From Candidatus Nanopelagicales bacterium (GTDB lineage: Bacteria > Actinomycetota > Actinomycetes > S36-B12), in NCBI GenBank assembly GCA_028687755.1, contig JAQTZL010000001.1:521404-585403 (forward strand): a stretch of 64,000 nucleotides of DNA, read 5' to 3'. A program made the translations under genes and the position numbers. This document shows, in pieces, positions 63,967 through 64,000 of this stretch (within the stretch, counting starts at the first letter, position 1; each line of letters starts with the position of its first letter). The notes under the pieces were generated by a model, which did no database searches, had not been told where the DNA came from, and worked only from the letters and a program-made list of their open reading frames with translations.

Positions 63967-64000
63967 GGCGTCTCAAGGAATCCAGACCGCGAGACCACAA

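Noticed and set aside
1-64000. tRNA, rRNA, CRISPR, prophage or insertion-sequence content
   Set aside because: I found no cloverleaf, rRNA-like, spaced-repeat or transposase sequence. The 349-bp repeats are just two copies and lack spacers.

Overview
The window comes from an actinobacterium of intermediate GC content. The marker set is WhiB, DUF3499, DUF5719, a TIGR03089 protein, the two-domain FbiB, the acyl-CoA carboxylase epsilon subunit and a complete mycofactocin locus. GTG and TTG starts, 4-bp ATGA gene overlaps and apparently leaderless starts are common. I see no rRNA, tRNA, transposase, phage gene or CRISPR array. A free-living, aerobic, possibly planktonic actinobacterium would fit, but that is inference. 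The gene order follows, from memory, the Mycobacterium tuberculosis Rv3255c-Rv3285 backbone (manA, manB, whiB2, fbiA, fbiB, manC, LytR, purE, purK, gtrA, PH protein, birA, accD5, accE5, maf, accA3), with insertions.

Layout. 1-5.3 kb: a ferric-reductase-like membrane protein (cut by the window edge), a DUF218 protein, dusB, a DHA2 drug exporter and a ZnT9-like CDF transporter. 5.4-17.5 kb: mannose activation (manA, manB, manC), DUF3499, DUF5719, a very large membrane glycosyltransferase, whiB and the F420 genes fbiA and fbiB. 17.5-23.1 kb: a TIGR03089 protein, an amidase-SpoIID fusion and an LCP ligase. 23.1-33.1 kb: a cell-surface glycopolymer island with six glycosyltransferase or glycerophosphotransferase genes, a CDP-alcohol phosphatidyltransferase, a LicC-like nucleotidyltransferase and ugd.

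33.1-33.8 kb: the only gene-poor stretch over 300 bp. It holds two tandem, diverged 349-bp repeats. Each carries a small hydrophobic ORF on the minus strand, a promoter-like sequence for it, and a strong plus-strand terminator inside it. The arrangement resembles type I toxin-antitoxin repeats and is the best candidate for something undescribed. 33.8-45.6 kb: purE/purK, gtrA, an RHH-Doc toxin-antitoxin pair, a PH-domain protein, birA, acyl-CoA carboxylase (accD5, accE5, accA3), maf, an LpdA-like quinone reductase and two tandem GAF-LuxR regulators. 45.7-54.3 kb: methylmalonyl-CoA mutase (mutA, mutB, meaB) and succinate dehydrogenase (sdhCDAB).

54.3-64 kb: a mycofactocin locus (mftA, B, C, D, E, F, R) with two nicotinoprotein-type SDRs, an FAD-dependent ferredoxin reductase and a TetR regulator. 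The mft genes are split into two divergent operons (mftABCD against mftR-SDR-mftE) around palindromic sites. mftF faces mftE with a 75-bp antisense overlap. The downstream TetR gene shares a GTCTC-N6-GAGAC operator with the SDR promoter.

Working together: propionyl-CoA carboxylase, birA (biotin loading) and methylmalonyl-CoA mutase with MeaB route propionyl-CoA into succinate, which the adjacent Sdh complex oxidises. Mannose activation, the GT island, LCP and the amidase serve the envelope. F420 and mycofactocin supply two unusual redox cofactors.
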